Shown here: positions 59,924-64,000 of the stretch, piece after piece | Layout: every line of letters starts with the position of its first letter | Numbering within the stretch: position 1 is the stretch's first letter | Assembly: GCA_033239005.1 (NCBI GenBank) | Contig: BSQZ01000034.1 | Span: forward strand, 3,731,001 to 3,795,000 | DNA length: 64,000 bases | Origin: Lamellibrachia satsuma | Lineage: Eukaryota; Annelida; Polychaeta; Sabellida; Siboglinidae | Direction: 5' to 3' | Translations under genes and position numbers: made by a program | Notes under the pieces: model-generated | What the model was told of the DNA's origin: nothing | What the model saw: only the letters and a program-made list of their open reading frames with translations | Databases searched by the model: none

Positions 59924-62739
59924 CTATGCACCAAGAGATGACCGGAACTTGGTGTCGTTCTTGGTGCTGAGGCTTAACAATCGCTCAACTGGAGCCTGGT
60001 CGTACGGAAGGATGAGCAGGGCTTGATCAGAACTGCCAGGTGCCCGAACCTGATTTGCCCGATGCAGTCCTTTAGCTGCAGCACCCGTCCCCACCAGTTG
60101 TCTACCTCCACAAACTCAGGCAGGTCAGTGGCGACCAGGAAGTCGTGCCACTCCTGGATAATGCTGTCCAGGTCCTCGTCCATAGTGCCTGGGACAAACT
60201 TATCAACCAGTGACAGAATTGAAAGCAAAATGTTGAACTGTGCTAATACAAATTACAAATAAAAAAATAAAATAAATTATTTAGGAAAAGTCTACAATAA
60301 CACATGGCTTATGAAGATGAATTTTTATGTAGATGAATGACTGCTCTACAGCATAAAAAACATTAAATGAGTCTCTTTAAAAAACTAAGCAACCACATAT
60401 TGAAAACTGATATTATTATTCTGTTTATTTTTGTGTGTCTAACATTAATTCCATATACAGATATGGACAATACACACATCAGTTAAGTATACATATTTTC
60501 ATGTAAAAACAAATTAAACTGGCAGTAGTCAGAAAGTGTATTACAATTTAGATTATTTAAAATGCCTTGCCAGCATAAAGTGAGCTTTTACATACATTTT
60601 AGTCTATTATTTACCTTTAGCTACCCTGAAGTCAAGTCTGTTGGCTGGGTTGAGGAGAGGCACAGCCTTCAAGATCGCGTTGTCGAATGGGAATCGCTGC
60701 ATGAATTTATTAGCAAGTGCTACGTAGCCAGCACGTACTCTCCTGTAACATACATGAATTTGCTGTCAGGAACACATAACTAAAGCTTACTCTGCTGAAA
60801 CAAGCATGAATCTGCTAGTAGGAACACATAATCAGCACGTACTCTCCTGAAACATACATGAATCTGGTAGTAGGGAACACATAACCAGTACATACTCTCC
60901 TTTTGGTGGGGAAGTATGGTTTAGTGAAAACAGCTAATCACTGATAAAACCTGGTGTCTATCATGTCATCGTCTTCTGTCAGCGTCTCCAGGTATCTGAT
61001 TGCCTGTACGCCAACCGTCATATCTTCATCTGCTTTCTGGTTTGTTATCTCCTTGTAGAGGATGCCAGTCACATCTTCGGCAGCATTGATGACATCCGCT
61101 TTGATGAAATTCCCCATATAGCCCTTGAGCATGCCTTCAACATCCGAAGCCTGCTGGAGAATCTTGCAGCCTTCTGCCTGTAAAACAGATACATTTAACA
61201 CTGTTTAGTGCAGTATGGGAAAAATACAATTCATAATTTGTACATGATGAGACAGCTGCAACATGATTACAGAGCATGTCTTGTGTATTCAGCATCCATT
61301 CAGCTGTAAAAAAGAGACCAACAAACAACACAAAACACAGCAGGCAACACAACATGTGATGACATGAGCTAGCAAAACAACATACTTCCATTAAGCTGAC
61401 GTCAGTTTACAAGCATTCAGACATACCTGACAGGTCGAGTTAAACTTGTTCAGCCTGGTCAAGGAGAAGTCCAGGAAGAAGAAGAGGAGCTTCATTACGG
61501 GGCAGTTGTATAATTTTGCACAGCGCTTGACCCGACCAGGCTTCTCAACGTCGAGGTGGCTTGAGAAGTATGCCTGGAGGGCTGGCCACTGGTCCAGTGT
61601 GCGCCTCACGCACTTCTGCAGCGAGAGCCATCTGATGCTGATGTGTTTCAGTATCTCCTGCATGTCAACCTCCGAGAACATGTGGTACTCGCGGTACTCT
61701 TCACGCCTCTTTGAACGGAAGACACACATATACAAGAAAAATAATTTAATATAGAAATGTTTTATGTCTACATCAACAACATACTTACCCATCTCTTTTT
61801 GGCAAATAGAAAAGTAAACCTTGCTGGTCAGCATCAAGGTCAAATGTATAGCATTACATTATGACCCCAAGCCTTTCCGTTGTATTTATGTGATGATATA
61901 TACCTTCCGTGGAAGAAGTGGTAGGTGGCAATCAGCAGATCTTCAGGTGGAAGATGCAGAGCTTTCACCATCTGTGATGCCGCCAAGCTTGCGATGTGCG
62001 ACACACAGCCCAAATCGAAAACCTTGTTGTCAGTGGCCGTGCGTATACGTGACAGCACAGAGTTGTTGCACCCGACCATCGCAGATGCGTTGTCGGAAGA
62101 GAAACCCTTTACATTTGACCAGGGAATATTGCGATCACTGCAACACAAATAAATGCAATTTAAATTTCACAAAGCATGAGATGCCCGATCAACACAACAC
62201 CTTCATACATGCTCACGCAATAGTAGTAGCCACTACTATAGTAGATACATTGCCAACCATTATGATGCCTCACACACTTGATCTCCTGCTCACGCTTCCG
62301 GACAGAAACAAAGTCACAACGAGACAGGCAACGTGGTCAACGAAACTTACCTCAAAATTTTGTCGATGACATTGAAGATATTTTCGCCTGTAGGAATGTT
62401 GCATATCGGCATGTCAACAAACCGATTAACAACTTTGTTGACGTGTGGGTCGAACACCCTGGCCATGACAGCGCTACTCTTGTCGTCATTCCGCTTGTTT
62501 GACTCATCGACCATCAAGGTGAAGGGCTGGGTCAGCAGTTCGACGACTGGCTCACTGGCATGGGGTGCAAGGGCTCTGTTTACCACAGCTGTTGTCTCTG
62601 TTCTTGAACAGGATAAACGCTGTGCAATCTTGCTGTCGGGAAACATCTCCTTCACCAGTTTGGTGAAGTGGTCGCCAGTCGCAAATGGAAGATTGTGTTC
62701 GCATAAAAACTGGCAGAACAGAAGTTCAGCCTTCGTGAC
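59924..62739 (-). pseudogene. hAT-like transposase gene, 5' part missing, six exons, one frameshift
   Basis: Exons: 62739-62351, 62137-61904, 61706-61427, 61177-60951, 60742-60615, 60242-59924, with GT-AG introns of 197-372 bp in matching phases. hAT features in order: VTKAELLFCQFL, MVDESNKRND (first catalytic Asp), GFSSDNASAMVG (second Asp), LGCVSHIASLAA, ISIRWLSLQKCVRR, FMQRFPFDNAIL and, near the end, APVERLLSLS (catalytic Glu and dimerisation region). Up to FGHLAVLIK the frame is intact; the last 32 residues, from ALLILPYDQAP to a TAG at 59924-59926, are in another frame (shift at about 60019-60030). The zinc-finger N-terminus is not in the window. It could be a host-domesticated hAT gene with an assembly or sequencing error, or a recent pseudogene. 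Confidence 0.75.
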
Positions 62740-62924
62740 CTACAAAGAAGTTTTACACAATAAAAATATTGTGTACAAGCTTAGTCCAATTATTAGGTTA
62801 AATATATTTAAAAGAAATAATGTTATATAGATAAGTTGGATAGATTAAACAGACATTATGTAGACAATTTATTGAGTTATTGAAGTTAATAACTGGGAGA
62901 ATGAAATGCAAATATATATATATA

Positions 62925-63210
62925 TATTATGTATATGAGGTCTAACTGTTGCTTTATACAGAGGTATAATTAGCTTTCTTCCTAATATGTTATGTTTCTC
63001 CTAATCAACCCAAGAATTTGATTACACTTTGAAGCTGCAATTTCACACTGCTCTGAAACTTTTAGTAATAGTAGTACCCAAAACAGTATCTCCCATTTTA
63101 TTGTTTACATCCAGGTTCCCATGTCCTGTATGTAGGCATTTGCATTTCCCAAAATTGAGTGTAGATCATTTTGTAAATGTTGTTTATCACCACCAGTATT
63201 AACCTTTCTA
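62925..63210 (-). mobile_element. LINE reverse-transcriptase thumb fragment (decayed)
   Basis: The minus strand gives KCKCLHTGHGNLD, NNKMGDTVLGTT, KVSEQCEIAASKCNQILGLI and RRN across small gaps. This is the segment just after the palm in the same LINE family as 48715-49100 (there [11 protein letters not shown]). It lies directly upstream of the hAT-like exons. Confidence 0.75.
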
Positions 63211-64000
63211 AACTGGGGTGTAAAATTGGAGTAAAATAATAAATCAAATAAATTAAGGTATACAAGGAATTAAATAAGACAAAATAATAATAATAAATAT
63301 CGAATAAGATTAAAGCCGGTAAGTCTATTCTATCTTGTATATTCCTTTCGGAAAAGGGAAGTATTTAACTGCCGTTGAAAACTATCACAACTGTTAGAGT
63401 TTCTAAAATACATACGATGACGATAAAACATGTCCGATTGACCAACTGATGCGAATCGGGAATAATGACCTGAATCTGAGCATGGACTGATCGATAGTCT
63501 TTTAATAGAAATAAGAGACCAATGACGTGAGTGACGCTTAGCCATTATTTGCCAATTGGTTGCACCTCCTATCGGTCGGTGGAGAGACCAATCCACAGTC
63601 ACCGAGTCTCTTATAGTTGCTTATCGAGCAGCTCTCAGGGGAGAGATTTGTCGGCCCCCAGACCATTGTAGTCCTCCAACCAAACTACTGACAATCCCTA
63701 TGTATTGAGCTAGCAACCTCTTCTGACAACACGTCTACCCGTTTATATATTATGTACACCCTTTTTAGCTGAATTTGTGGTGTGAACTCTTGAAACAGGT
63801 TCACTTTACATGTATTGGACTTAACAACATCTAATTAAACAATTTATTCATTAGAATATTTCTTATATGGCATAGTTGAAGTTGTAATGCAACAAAATAT
63901 ATAACATGCATTAATAATATTACTAGTCTATGTGATTGATATTGAGTTATGCATATTCAGTTGTGGTAATTGTGCGCATGCGCCGGAAGTGCTCACTCTA
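63211..64000. other. Unassigned right end of the window
   Basis: A 90-codon minus-strand frame (63602-63330) contains SRFASVGQSDMFYRHRMYFR and similar, but no family was recognised; the sequence around it is not obviously repeated elsewhere in the window. The N-terminal exons of the hAT-like gene were searched for here and not found. Confidence 0.35.

Overview
This is a nuclear genome window from an animal, very probably a marine non-vertebrate bilaterian (a mollusc, brachiopod or invertebrate deuterostome would fit; the sequence alone does not settle it). The reasons are multi-exon genes with GT-AG introns, conserved animal proteins (casein kinase I alpha, SEC23-interacting protein), tRNA-derived SINEs, LINE relics, MITEs and many micro- and minisatellites in AT-rich non-coding DNA. 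There is no bacterial, phage or CRISPR content.

Layout. (1) 1218-1440, plus strand: the last coding exon of a gene whose product ends like a RasGEF domain, with a 3' UTR to about 2.28 kb. (2) 2.67-4.15 kb: a 35-bp minisatellite between the two convergent genes. (3) 33606 down to about 7.2 kb, minus strand: casein kinase I alpha in seven identified coding exons; intron 2 is 21.4 kb and holds most of the repeats, including an uninterrupted 1.6-kb (GT)n tract. The last few C-terminal codons were not located. (4) 55171 down to 36980, minus strand: a complete SEC23IP-type gene, reconstructed as 20 exons that join in frame to 1026 codons (proline-rich N-terminus, WWE-like segment, GHSLG lipase motif, SAM domain, DDHD domain, long proline-rich tail). 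It includes a 12-nt micro-exon. (5) 55.4-59.4 kb: two inverted-repeat structures, one a foldback-like element of about 2.4 kb built around a 390-bp CCT-rich tract. (6) 62739 down to 59924, minus strand: the catalytic and dimerisation part of a hAT-like transposase gene with five introns and a single frameshift just before its last motif. (7) 62.9-64 kb: a LINE fragment and unassigned DNA.

The two complete-looking genes are housekeeping genes lying in tandem (SEC23IP upstream, CK1 alpha downstream, about 3.4 kb apart). They have no evident shared pathway: one acts in COPII export and phospholipid metabolism, the other in Wnt/Hedgehog and general phospho-signalling. The remaining content is mobile-element relics. 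The most unusual items are the micro-exon carrying a signature aspartate of the DDHD domain, the duplicated splice acceptor in CK1, the foldback element, a MITE with a nearly intact 8-bp target duplication, and SINE- and LINE-seeded minisatellites. All exon models come from reading splice signals and reading frames by eye; no alignment program or database search was run.
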